From: VBCK01 sp036270655
GTDB taxonomy: Bacteria; Pseudomonadota; Gammaproteobacteria; Burkholderiales; Burkholderiaceae_F
Direction of reading: 5' to 3'
Length of the DNA: 16,352 nt
Assembly (NCBI GenBank): GCA_036270655.1
Contig: DATBCD010000113.1
Span: 1-16,352, forward strand
In this document: piece by piece, positions 6,291 through 12,796 of the stretch
Numbering within the stretch: the stretch's first letter is position 1
Layout of the letters: each line of letters starts with the position of its first letter
Notes under the pieces: model-generated
The model's database searches: none
Told to the model about the DNA's origin: nothing
The model's input: only the letters and a program-made list of their open reading frames with translations
Program-made: the position numbers and the translations under genes

Positions 6291-9200
6291 TCACACCAGC
6301 ACACGCTCGATGCCGCCGGCATTGGCCAGGGCGACGAAATCGGCCATCCAGTTCGCGCCGAGCAGATGGTGCGCCAGCTCCACCACCAGATAATCCGCCT
6401 GCACCGCGCTGGTGTCCTCGAAGCGCGCCAGCCCCTGCAGGCACGCGGGGCAGGAGGTCAGCACGCGCACCTGCCCGTCGAAGCCGTCAGCGCGCAGGCG
6501 CCCGGCATCGGCTTGCAGCTCGGCCTCCTTGCGCATCCGCACCTGGGTCGAAATGTCGGCGCGAGTCACGGCCAGCGTTCCGGCCTCGCCGCAGCAACGA
6601 TCGCTTCGGCTGATGCGCGCGCCGTCGGCCGTTCCGAGCAGGCCGTTGACGACGTCCATCGGATTCTGCTTGATCGGGCTGTGGCAGGGATCGTGATAAA
6701 GGTATCGGACTCCCGCAACGCCATCGGCGCGCACGCCCTTTTCGACCAGGAACTCATGGATATCGAGGATCCGGCACCCGGGAAAGATTTCCTCGAAACG
6801 GTAACCCTGCAACTGATCCAGGCAGGTGCCGCAGGACACGATCACCGTGCGGATGTCCAGATAGTTCAGCGTATTGGCGACCCGGTGAAACAGCACGCGG
6901 TTGTCGGTCGTGATTTTCGCGGCGAGCGCTGCCTGGCCGGCTCCCCGTTGCGGGTAGCCGCAACACAGGTAGCCTGGCGGAAGCACCGTCTGCACGCCCA
7001 CGTGCCAAAGCATGGCTTGCGTGGCCAGCCCGACCTGCGAAAACAGCCGCTCCGACCCGCATCCGGGAAAGTAGAACACCGCCTCGCCGTCGACGCTGTT
7101 CCTGGAAGGATCGCGGATGATCGGCACGAAGCGCGCGTCCTCGATGTCCAGCAGCGCGCGCGCGGTACGCTTGGGCAGCCCGCCCGGGAGCCGGCGATTG
7201 ACGAAATGCAGGACCTGCTGGCGGATCGGGGGCTGGCCGGTGCTGGCTGGCGGCTGGCGCCGCTGCGCCGCGGCCGGCAGCGCGAGCAGGCGGTGCGCGA
7301 TCCGTTGCAGGCGGTAGCCCCAGTCGACCACCAGCTTGCGCGCGAGCTTGACCTGCTCCGGACGCGTGGCGTTCAGCAGCAGCATGGCGGCGGCGGTTGC
7401 CGGGGCGAACCGCCTGCGACCGATCCGGCGCAGCAGGTCGCGCATCGCCATCGACACGTCCCCGAAATCGATATCGACCGGGCATGGCGCCGCGCACTTG
7501 TGGCAGATCGTGCAGTGATCGGCCACATCGGAAAACTCGTCCCAATGTTTCAGCGATACGCCGCGGCGCGTCTGCTCTTCGTACAGGAACGCCTCGATCA
7601 GCAGCGACGTAGCCAGGATCTTGTTGCGCGGCGAATACAGCAAGTTGGCGCGCGGCTCGTGGGTCGCGCACACCGGCTTGCATTTTCCGCAGCGCAGGCA
7701 GTCCTTGATCGCGTCGGACACGCCCTTGATGTCGCTTTGCTGCATGATCAGCGATTCGTGCCCGAGCAGGTTGAAGCTGGGCGTATAGGCGCGCGTCAGA
7801 TCGGCGCCGGGTTGGAACTTTCCGCGGTTGAAACGCTCCTGCGGATCGATTCGCTTCCGGTAGGCGTGAAACGCCGTCAGCTCGTCGGGGCGCAGATACT
7901 GCAGCTTCGTGATGCCGATCCCGTGCTCGCCCGAGATCACGCCGTCCAGTTCGCGCGCGATAGTCATGATCCGATCGACCGCGTGCCCGGCCTCGTGAAG
8001 CATCGCGTAGTCGTCGGAGTTCACCGGGATGTTGGTGTGCACGTTGCCGTCCCCGGCATGCATGTGCAGCGCGACCACGACCCGGCCCTTCAACACCTCG
8101 CCGTGAAGCCGATCGACCGCCGCCAGCAGCGGCGCGAATACGCTGCCGCCGAACAGACGCTCGAGCGGCGCGCGCACTTCAGTCTTCCACGAAATTCTTA
8201 TCGTGCGCTCCTGCAGCAGATCGAAAACGCGCCCCTCCTTCGCGCCTGGCGATGCTACGGAGGGCAGGCCCTCCATCTCGGCAGCGGCGGCCTCGGCGGG
8301 CTGGCCCGCCGTAGCGCCGCCAGGCGCGAAGGAGGGAGCGTCGATCTGCTGCATCAGCGCGGTCCATCGGTGCCGCACGCTGCCGATCAGCTCCAGAGCG
8401 CGCTGCACGCGGTCGCCCAGTATTTCGACGCGCGAGAGCCGGTCGAGCTCGGGGTCCGGGCCGTGGCCCAGCGCAAACGGCGTGCCGAGCAGATCCTGCA
8501 GCGCATCGAGCATCCTGAGCTTGTTCGCGGTGGAGCGCTCGATGTTGATCCGCTCGATGGCGTCGGTGTACTCGCCCAGCCGCGCCAGCGGAATCACCAC
8601 ATCCTCGTTGATCTTGAACGCGTTGGTGTGGCGCGCGATCGCCGCGGTCTTGGCGCGGTCCAGCCAGAATGTGCGCCGCGCTTCCTCGCTGACCGCGACG
8701 AATCCTTCGCCGGCGCGGGCGTTGGCAAGATGGACGACTTGAGAGGCGGCGCGCGCCACCGCGTCCGGATCGTCCCCGACGATGTCGCCCAGCAGCACCA
8801 TCTTGGGCAGCGTGCCGCGATGCGACTTGGTCGCATAGCCGACGGCGCGCAGATAGCGTTCGTCCAGATGCTCGAATCCGGCCAGCTGTGCGCCGCCCGG
8901 CCGCTGGTCCAGGGTGCTCTTGATTTCGAGGATGCAGGGAATGGCGGTGCGCGCCTGCCCGAAGAATTCCAGGCAGAAGCTGCGGCAGTGGCCCGGCATC
9001 CGATGCACGAGCCAGCGCGCGCACGTGATCAGCCCGTCGCAGCCTTCCTTCTGTACGCCGGGCAGCCCGCCCAGGAACTTGTCCGTGACGTCCTTGCCCA
9101 GCCCGATCCGGCGAAAATGAGGGCCCGGGATCTCCAGCCGTTCGCGACGCAGCTCGCGCGCCCGCGCCGCCGGCTCGCGACCGTCCCTCCAGATCAGCTC

Positions 9201-10262
9201 GAAGCGTGCAACCGGCACCTCGTGGATGCGGCCGAGGTTGTGTTCCAGGCGCGACACCTCGAGCCAGTTGCCTTCGGCGTCGACCATCCGCCACCAGGCG
9301 AGGTTGTCGACCGCCGTGCCCCACAGCACGGCCTTCTTGCCGCCGGCGTTCATCGCGATGTTGCCGCCGACACACGAGGCGTCGGCGGAGGTCGGATCCA
9401 CCGCGAACACGCAACCCGAGTGCTCGGCGGCCTGCGCCACGCGCCGCGTCACGACGCCCGCCTCGGTCAGCACGGTGGCCACGGGCAGCTCCACGCCGGG
9501 CAGGGCAACCCGCTCGACGCTGCCGCAGCGGTCCAGCTTCTCCGTGTTGATCACGGCAGCGAGCTCGGTCAGGGGGATCGCGCCGCCCGTGTAGCCGGTT
9601 CCGCCGCCGCGTGCCACGATCGTCAGGCCCAGCTGGGCGCAGGCGCGCACCAGTCCCGGGATCTCGTCCTCGGTGTCCGGGCACAGCACGACGAACGGAT
9701 ATTCGACGCGCCAGTCGGTCGCGTCGGTGACGTGCGAGACGCGCGCGAACGGGTCGAACCGGATGTTGTCCTCGCGCGTATGACGCCGCAACAGACGCCG
9801 GGTCCGCTGCCGCAGAGCGCGGGTCTGTCCGAATCCGGCGGCAAAGCGCGCCACCGCGCCCCGCGCGGCCTCCAGCAGCTGCAGCACGCGCCCATCGCCG
9901 CCGGCGTCGGCTCGCTCCTGGCGTCGCTGCTCGATGTCCCCGAGGCGATGATGCAGCGCCTCGATCAGCAGATTGCGGCGCCTGGGATTGTCGAGCAGAT
10001 CCTGCTGCAGGTACGGATTGCGGTCGACCACCCAGATGTCGCCGAGCACTTCGAACAGCATGCGGGCGCTGCGTCCCGTGCGCCGCTGCTGGCGCAGCGA
10101 CTCCAGCACGTCCCAGGCGGCCGGCCCAAGCAGGCGGATCACGATCTCGCGGTCCGACAGCGACGTGTAGTTGTACGGAATCTCTCGCAGTCGCGCCGGC
10201 GGCTCCGCAGCGGCGCCGGCGCCGGCACCGCTCGTCAGCGAACTGGGCTGCAGCGCTTCCAT
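6291..10262 (-). CDS. DUF3683 / FAD-binding / Fe-S D-2-hydroxyacid dehydrogenase-type oxidoreductase
   Basis: A 1323-residue single-chain enzyme resembling fused GlcD- and GlcF-like subunits. Such proteins oxidise D-2-hydroxyacids (lactate, glycolate or 2-hydroxyglutarate types) and pass electrons through FAD and Fe-S clusters; the actual substrate here is unknown. Order of parts: N-terminal DUF3683-like region (about 25-130); FAD-binding PCMH domain with RGGGTGYTGG (about 218-227) and VGGNIAMNAGGKKAV; FAD-oxidase C-terminal domain with HMHAGDGNVHTN (about 728) and SGEHGIGITK (about 778). Then come two 4Fe-4S motifs, CLRCGKCKPVC (about 854) and CTICHKCAAPC (about 915), and CCG-type cysteine motifs FPGCG, YLCCGYPQ, SCGTC, DPCHSP, RCCGEAGT and SCPACLQ (about 1064-1275). 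No signal peptide is seen. A 104-bp inverted repeat lies in frame at about residues 643-677. The HIT gene follows 2 bp later. Confidence 0.93.
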   Translation of the reverse strand: MEALQPSSLTSGAGAGAAAEPPARLREIPYNYTSLSDREIVIRLLGPAAWDVLESLRQQRRTGRSARMLFEVLGDIWVVDRNPYLQQDLLDNPRRRNLLIEALHHRLGDIEQRRQERADAGGDGRVLQLLEAARGAVARFAAGFGQTRALRQRTRRLLRRHTREDNIRFDPFARVSHVTDATDWRVEYPFVVLCPDTEDEIPGLVRACAQLGLTIVARGGGTGYTGGAIPLTELAAVINTEKLDRCGSVERVALPGVELPVATVLTEAGVVTRRVAQAAEHSGCVFAVDPTSADASCVGGNIAMNAGGKKAVLWGTAVDNLAWWRMVDAEGNWLEVSRLEHNLGRIHEVPVARFELIWRDGREPAARARELRRERLEIPGPHFRRIGLGKDVTDKFLGGLPGVQKEGCDGLITCARWLVHRMPGHCRSFCLEFFGQARTAIPCILEIKSTLDQRPGGAQLAGFEHLDERYLRAVGYATKSHRGTLPKMVLLGDIVGDDPDAVARAASQVVHLANARAGEGFVAVSEEARRTFWLDRAKTAAIARHTNAFKINEDVVIPLARLGEYTDAIERINIERSTANKLRMLDALQDLLGTPFALGHGPDPELDRLSRVEILGDRVQRALELIGSVRHRWTALMQQIDAPSFAPGGATAGQPAEAAAAEMEGLPSVASPGAKEGRVFDLLQERTIRISWKTEVRAPLERLFGGSVFAPLLAAVDRLHGEVLKGRVVVALHMHAGDGNVHTNIPVNSDDYAMLHEAGHAVDRIMTIARELDGVISGEHGIGITKLQYLRPDELTAFHAYRKRIDPQERFNRGKFQPGADLTRAYTPSFNLLGHESLIMQQSDIKGVSDAIKDCLRCGKCKPVCATHEPRANLLYSPRNKILATSLLIEAFLYEEQTRRGVSLKHWDEFSDVADHCTICHKCAAPCPVDIDFGDVSMAMRDLLRRIGRRRFAPATAAAMLLLNATRPEQVKLARKLVVDWGYRLQRIAHRLLALPAAAQRRQPPASTGQPPIRQQVLHFVNRRLPGGLPKRTARALLDIEDARFVPIIRDPSRNSVDGEAVFYFPGCGSERLFSQVGLATQAMLWHVGVQTVLPPGYLCCGYPQRGAGQAALAAKITTDNRVLFHRVANTLNYLDIRTVIVSCGTCLDQLQGYRFEEIFPGCRILDIHEFLVEKGVRADGVAGVRYLYHDPCHSPIKQNPMDVVNGLLGTADGARISRSDRCCGEAGTLAVTRADISTQVRMRKEAELQADAGRLRADGFDGQVRVLTSCPACLQGLARFEDTSAVQADYLVVELAHHLLGANWMADFVALANAGGIERVLV
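8233..8336. repeat. 104-bp imperfect palindrome inside the FAD/Fe-S dehydrogenase gene
   Basis: The outer arms 8233-8251 and 8318-8336 are a perfect 19-bp inverted repeat (ccctccttcgcgcctggcg). After two mismatches the pairing resumes (gctacgg at 8254-8260 with ccgtagc at 8309-8315), then gggc/gccc blocks pair further in. In the enzyme it encodes a low-complexity stretch rich in Ala, Gly and Pro, with mirror-like ends (SFAPGGATAG near one end, SVASPGAKEG near the other). It sits between RWTALMQQIDAP and RVFDLLQERTIRISWKTEV. It looks like an inserted palindromic element and differs in sequence from the gggagagggg family. Confidence 0.85.
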
Positions 10263-10336
10263 GGAGACTTCGATTCAGCCGTGCCTAAAGGCGCAGTGTA
10301 TCCGCGGGCGCGCTGAACTCCACCACGCGCGCGGCG

Positions 10337-10909
10337 TCAGAAGATGCGCGGGATGATCGGCGGCGTGCGCGCCGCGTAGTCGGAATAAGCCGGGCCGAAC
10401 GTCTCCCGCATGAACCGTTCCTCCAGGCGCCACTTGCGCCACAGCGACAACCATACGATCAGCAGCGCCAGCAACCCGGCGCCGTCCCCCCGCGCCAGAG
10501 CCGACCCGGCGAACGCCAGCAGCAGTCCGCTGTAGATCGGATGCCTGACATAGCGGTAGGGGCCCGCCAGCACGAGCTCGTGGCCCTGTTTCACGGTGAC
10601 CGTGCCGCTCCAGTTGGCTCCGAGCAGCAAGCGCGCCCAGACGGTCAGCAAGAGGCCCAGGATCGTGATGCCTGCGCCGGCCAGCGCCCAGCCCGCGGAC
10701 GCGGGCATCCAGCGCCGGCTCAGCCAGCTGTCCGGCGCTGCGGGCCAGGCCAGGAGGATGGCGGCTGCGCCCAGTGGTAGCAGGTGACCGAGGCGCGAAG
10801 CGAGCGATTCGCGACGCTTCGGCGGCTTCAGCTTCCAGGCGTTGAGGGCCCAGAACGCGGCCCAGGCGAGCCAGATCACCGCGAACAGCCGGTCGATGAA
10901 GACGGTCAC
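10337..10909 (-). CDS. Isoprenylcysteine carboxyl methyltransferase / phospholipid methyltransferase-like membrane protein
   Basis: A 190-residue integral membrane protein with about four hydrophobic segments (near 6-22, 42-56, 72-95 and 126-157). The family signature GPYRYVRHPIYSG (116-128) and the C-terminal EERFMRETFGPAYSDYAART (163 onward) mark the ICMT/PEMT-like methyltransferase group, which uses S-adenosylmethionine. The substrate of the bacterial members is usually unknown. The start is a GTG at 10909, four bases after the TAA of the upstream HIT-like gene, with only a weak purine run before it, so coupled translation is likely. The gap to the dehydrogenase gene downstream is 74 bp. 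Confidence 0.88.
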   Translation of the reverse strand: MTVFIDRLFAVIWLAWAAFWALNAWKLKPPKRRESLASRLGHLLPLGAAAILLAWPAAPDSWLSRRWMPASAGWALAGAGITILGLLLTVWARLLLGANWSGTVTVKQGHELVLAGPYRYVRHPIYSGLLLAFAGSALARGDGAGLLALLIVWLSLWRKWRLEERFMRETFGPAYSDYAARTPPIIPRIF

Positions 10910-10913
10910 GCGC

Positions 10914-11399
10914 TTACCATGCGACCAGGTGGAAGTGCAGGTACGAAATATCCTGCTCTCCCGGCCCGTTCGTGTAGACGCGGTAGTCCGACAGGCCCTC
11001 GTCGATCACGATCGACCGGATGACCGCGAAGCAGTCCATCACGTAGGGCGTGTCGTCGGGCGTCAGGTCGGAGATGTCGCGGATGTCGCGCTTCGGAAAG
11101 AAAACCAGGTGCAGATGGCGTCCGCCGCGCGGGTAGGGCACCGCCAGGCACTTGTCCGATTCGCGCACGACCCTCGGCACCCAACCCGGCGCGTTGACGA
11201 TGCCCGCCGATGCGAACAGGCCCGCGACGTCGCTGGCCCGGTAGCAGCGGTCTGCGCACGACTTGATGTTCAGCCAGGCGCGTGGCTGCGTGTTCATGAA
11301 GGCGCGCGCGCCGATGGAAAGGCCGACGACGAACGTGATCACCAGGACGATTGCGAGGCGGATGCGCCGGTTTCGGGGCGATCGGTCAGGATTGAGCAT
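10914..11399 (-). CDS. Membrane-anchored HIT-like protein
   Basis: A 161-residue protein. Residues about 13-33 (RLAIVLVITFVVGLSIGARAF) form an N-terminal anchor or signal after an Arg-rich start, so the rest is probably periplasmic. The remainder follows the HIT pattern: KCLAVPYP, LHLVFFPKRDIRDISDLTPDD, YRVYTNGPGEQDISYLHFHLVAW. The nucleophile-position His155 and following His157 are present, but the first histidine of the triad is replaced by Tyr153. The protein ends four residues after His157. Four cysteines (two in KSCADRCYR, then DKCLAV and MDCFAV) could form disulfides. Relatives include HIT-fold CDP-diacylglycerol pyrophosphatases, but length and motif do not allow that assignment. It is the first gene of a two-gene unit with the methyltransferase. 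Confidence 0.82.
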   Translation of the reverse strand: MLNPDRSPRNRRIRLAIVLVITFVVGLSIGARAFMNTQPRAWLNIKSCADRCYRASDVAGLFASAGIVNAPGWVPRVVRESDKCLAVPYPRGGRHLHLVFFPKRDIRDISDLTPDDTPYVMDCFAVIRSIVIDEGLSDYRVYTNGPGEQDISYLHFHLVAW

Positions 11400-11460
11400 A
11401 TGGGGCTCTGGGTTCGAATGCCGGCGCGGAGGCCGATTGTTGCAGTGTACGGAGGACGCA

Positions 11461-11538
11461 ATGATCCCGAAAATCGACGGCTTCGATCACATCGAGCACG
11501 CCGCGCTGGAACCAGGCCTGAGACGCGAAGGACGCTGA
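11461..11538 (+). pseudogene. Short frame resembling the start of a VOC/glyoxalase-family gene
   Basis: A 25-codon plus-strand frame beginning MIPKIDGFDHIE, preceded by ggagg 6 nt before the ATG, one of the best ribosome sites in the window. The opening resembles the N-terminus of small VOC-superfamily proteins, which typically run IDxxDHIVLTV. Here the similarity stops after DHI, and the frame ends at 11538 inside a hairpin. It lies on the opposite strand to both neighbours. The simplest reading is a gene remnant whose body was deleted. A genuine 25-residue small protein is possible. The match rests on about 10 residues only. Confidence 0.4.
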
Positions 11539-11575
11539 GCCGGCACCGGCTCGCCCGAATCGCCTGCCCGGCAGG
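11537..11575 (-). terminator. Two hairpins downstream of srkA
   Basis: Just past the srkA stop on the minus strand are two short inverted repeats: cctgc/gcagg (11563-11567 with 11571-11575) and gagccg/cggctc (11537-11542 with 11547-11552). Neither has a T-tract. They plausibly mark the 3' end of the srkA transcript. Confidence 0.3.
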
Positions 11576-11581
11576 CCACAA

Positions 11582-12760
11582 CTAGGCGGCCAGCGCCGGC
11601 TCCTGCATGGCGGCGATCTGCTCGCGCAGCTCCAGGATGCGCGCCTCCCAGTAGCGCGGCGAGTCGAACCACGGAAAGGCGGCCGGAAAGGCCGGGTCGA
11701 GCCATCGGCGGGCGATCCAGCCCGAGTAGTGAATCAGCCGCAGCGTGCGCAGGGCCTCGACCAGCTCCAGCTCGTGCGGATTGAATTCGGCGAAGTCCTC
11801 GTAGCCGGCGAGCAGATCGGACAGCTGGCCCTGCATTTCCTGGCGGCTGCCCGATAGCAGCATCCACAGATCCTGCACGGCCGGCCCGGTCCGGCTGTCG
11901 TCGAAATCGACGAAATGCGGGCCCGGCTGCGCCCCGCTGTCGGTCCACAGCAGATTGCCTTCATGGCAGTCGCCGTGCAGGCGCAGGCGCCTGACGCGGC
12001 CGGCCCGCTCGAAGCAGCGCCGCGCCTCGGCGATCGCGTCGCGCACGACGCCCCGGTACACGTCGGCCAGCTCCGGTGGGATCCAGCCGGCCTCGAGCAG
12101 GTAGGTGCTGGGCTCGACGCCGAAGCTTTCCACATCCAGCACCGGCCGATGCCGATAGTCCGACCGCGCGCCGACGGCGTGCAGCCGCCCGAGAAAGCGT
12201 CCGATGCGCTCGAGCACCGCGCGGTCCGACAGCTCAGGCGCGCGCCCGCCCCGGCGGTCGAACACCGCAAAGCGAAAGCCATCGTACAGGTGCAGCGTGC
12301 GATCGCCGATCGCGCGCGCGGGCACGGCCGGCACCTCGGCCTGCGCCAGCTCCGCCACGAAGGCGTGTTCCTCGAGGATGGCCTCGTCGGCCCACCGCTG
12401 CGGCCGGTAGAACTTGACAACCACGGGCACCGCGCGCGACCCGTCGGGGTCGTCCAGTCCGACCTGGAATACGCGGTTCTCGTAGCTGTTCAGCGCCAGC
12501 AGCTGACCGGACGTCGCCAGCCCGAGCGAATCGACCGCGTTCAGGATCAGATCCGGAGTCAATCGGGCGAACGGCGGGGCAACACCTGCCTCTCCCGCCC
12601 CCGGAAGAGCGGAATCGCCGGATCTCCCCTCTCCCGCTTGCGGAAGAGCGGAATCGCCGGATCTCCCTTCTCCCGCTTGCGGAAGAGCGGAATCGCCGGA
12701 TCTCCCCTCTCCCGCTTGCGGGAGAGGGGCGGGGGAGAGGGTTGTCTTTCTCTCGGTCAT
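11582..12760 (-). CDS. srkA: SrkA/YihE-type stress-response kinase with repeat-encoded N-terminal extension
   Basis: A 392-residue protein kinase-like fold (APH/RdoA family). E. coli SrkA is a Ser/Thr kinase that counters stress-induced cell death. Matches are strong: LNSYENRVFQV (90-100), VVVKFYRPQRW with Lys116, ILEEHAF, LRLHGDCHEGNLLW with catalytic Asp254 and Asn259, VDFDD (274-278, metal site), and GPAVQDLWMLLSG. The homologous part begins near LTPDLIL (67). Residues 13-51 are three exact 13-residue repeats (LPQAGEGRSGDSA), encoded by a 39-bp tandem array and a REP-like hairpin, followed by a decayed fourth. The ATG at 12760 (MTERKTT) is the only ATG compatible with the frame. A TTG at 12562 would skip the repeats but starts right at LTPDL and lacks a ribosome site. 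The gene is divergent from mgtA with only 36 bp between starts. Confidence 0.9.
   Translation of the reverse strand: MTERKTTLSPAPLPQAGEGRSGDSALPQAGEGRSGDSALPQAGEGRSGDSALPGAGEAGVAPPFARLTPDLILNAVDSLGLATSGQLLALNSYENRVFQVGLDDPDGSRAVPVVVKFYRPQRWADEAILEEHAFVAELAQAEVPAVPARAIGDRTLHLYDGFRFAVFDRRGGRAPELSDRAVLERIGRFLGRLHAVGARSDYRHRPVLDVESFGVEPSTYLLEAGWIPPELADVYRGVVRDAIAEARRCFERAGRVRRLRLHGDCHEGNLLWTDSGAQPGPHFVDFDDSRTGPAVQDLWMLLSGSRQEMQGQLSDLLAGYEDFAEFNPHELELVEALRTLRLIHYSGWIARRWLDPAFPAAFPWFDSPRYWEARILELREQIAAMQEPALAA
12603..12719. repeat. Three tandem 39-bp units in the 5' end of srkA
   Basis: Units start at 12603, 12642 and 12681. Units 1 and 3 are identical. Unit 2 differs by one base (ccttctc for cccctctc context), which is synonymous in srkA (Glu GAA for GAG). 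The unit is ggaagagcggaatcgccgg followed by a tctcccctctcccgcttgc half that is one arm of the REP-like hairpin. Traces of a further unit lie at 12586-12602. Because 39 is a multiple of three, the srkA frame is kept whatever the copy number. Confidence 0.95.
12704..12741. repeat. REP-like hairpin (copy 3), inside the srkA 5' coding region
   Basis: A 12-bp perfect stem (cccctctcccgc at 12704-12715, tt loop, gcgggagagggg at 12718-12729) is followed by cgggggagaggg. It has the same core and same flank as the copy at 5784-5823. It overlaps the third 39-bp unit and codes for residues about 7-19 of the kinase. In srkA mRNA the stem would begin about 30 nt after the start codon. Confidence 0.88.
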
Positions 12761-12779
12761 AACAGTCCGGTGCGGGACG

Positions 12780-12788
12780 TGGTAAAAG
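12780..12788 (+). promoter_or_regulatory. Candidate extended -10 element for mgtA
   Basis: The sequence tggtaaaag (TGN plus TAAAAG) ends 8 bp before the mgtA ATG, and tggtaaa also occurs before birA (3127-3135). No convincing -35 is visible. If this is the -10 box, transcription would start at or within a base or two of the ATG, giving a leaderless or nearly leaderless mRNA. No Shine-Dalgarno sequence lies in the usual window. Confidence 0.3.
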
Positions 12789-12796
12789 CGCCTTCC

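Noticed and set aside
6039..10316. A 1425-codon plus-strand open frame antisense to the dehydrogenase
   Set aside because: It mirrors the high-GC codon pattern of the real minus-strand gene, shows no domain motifs, and the opposite strand carries complete FAD and Fe-S motifs.
12562..12562. TTG start for srkA that would exclude the repeats
   Set aside because: It begins at the conserved LTPDL with no ribosome site, whereas E. coli SrkA has about a dozen residues before the matching point; kept only as an alternative.
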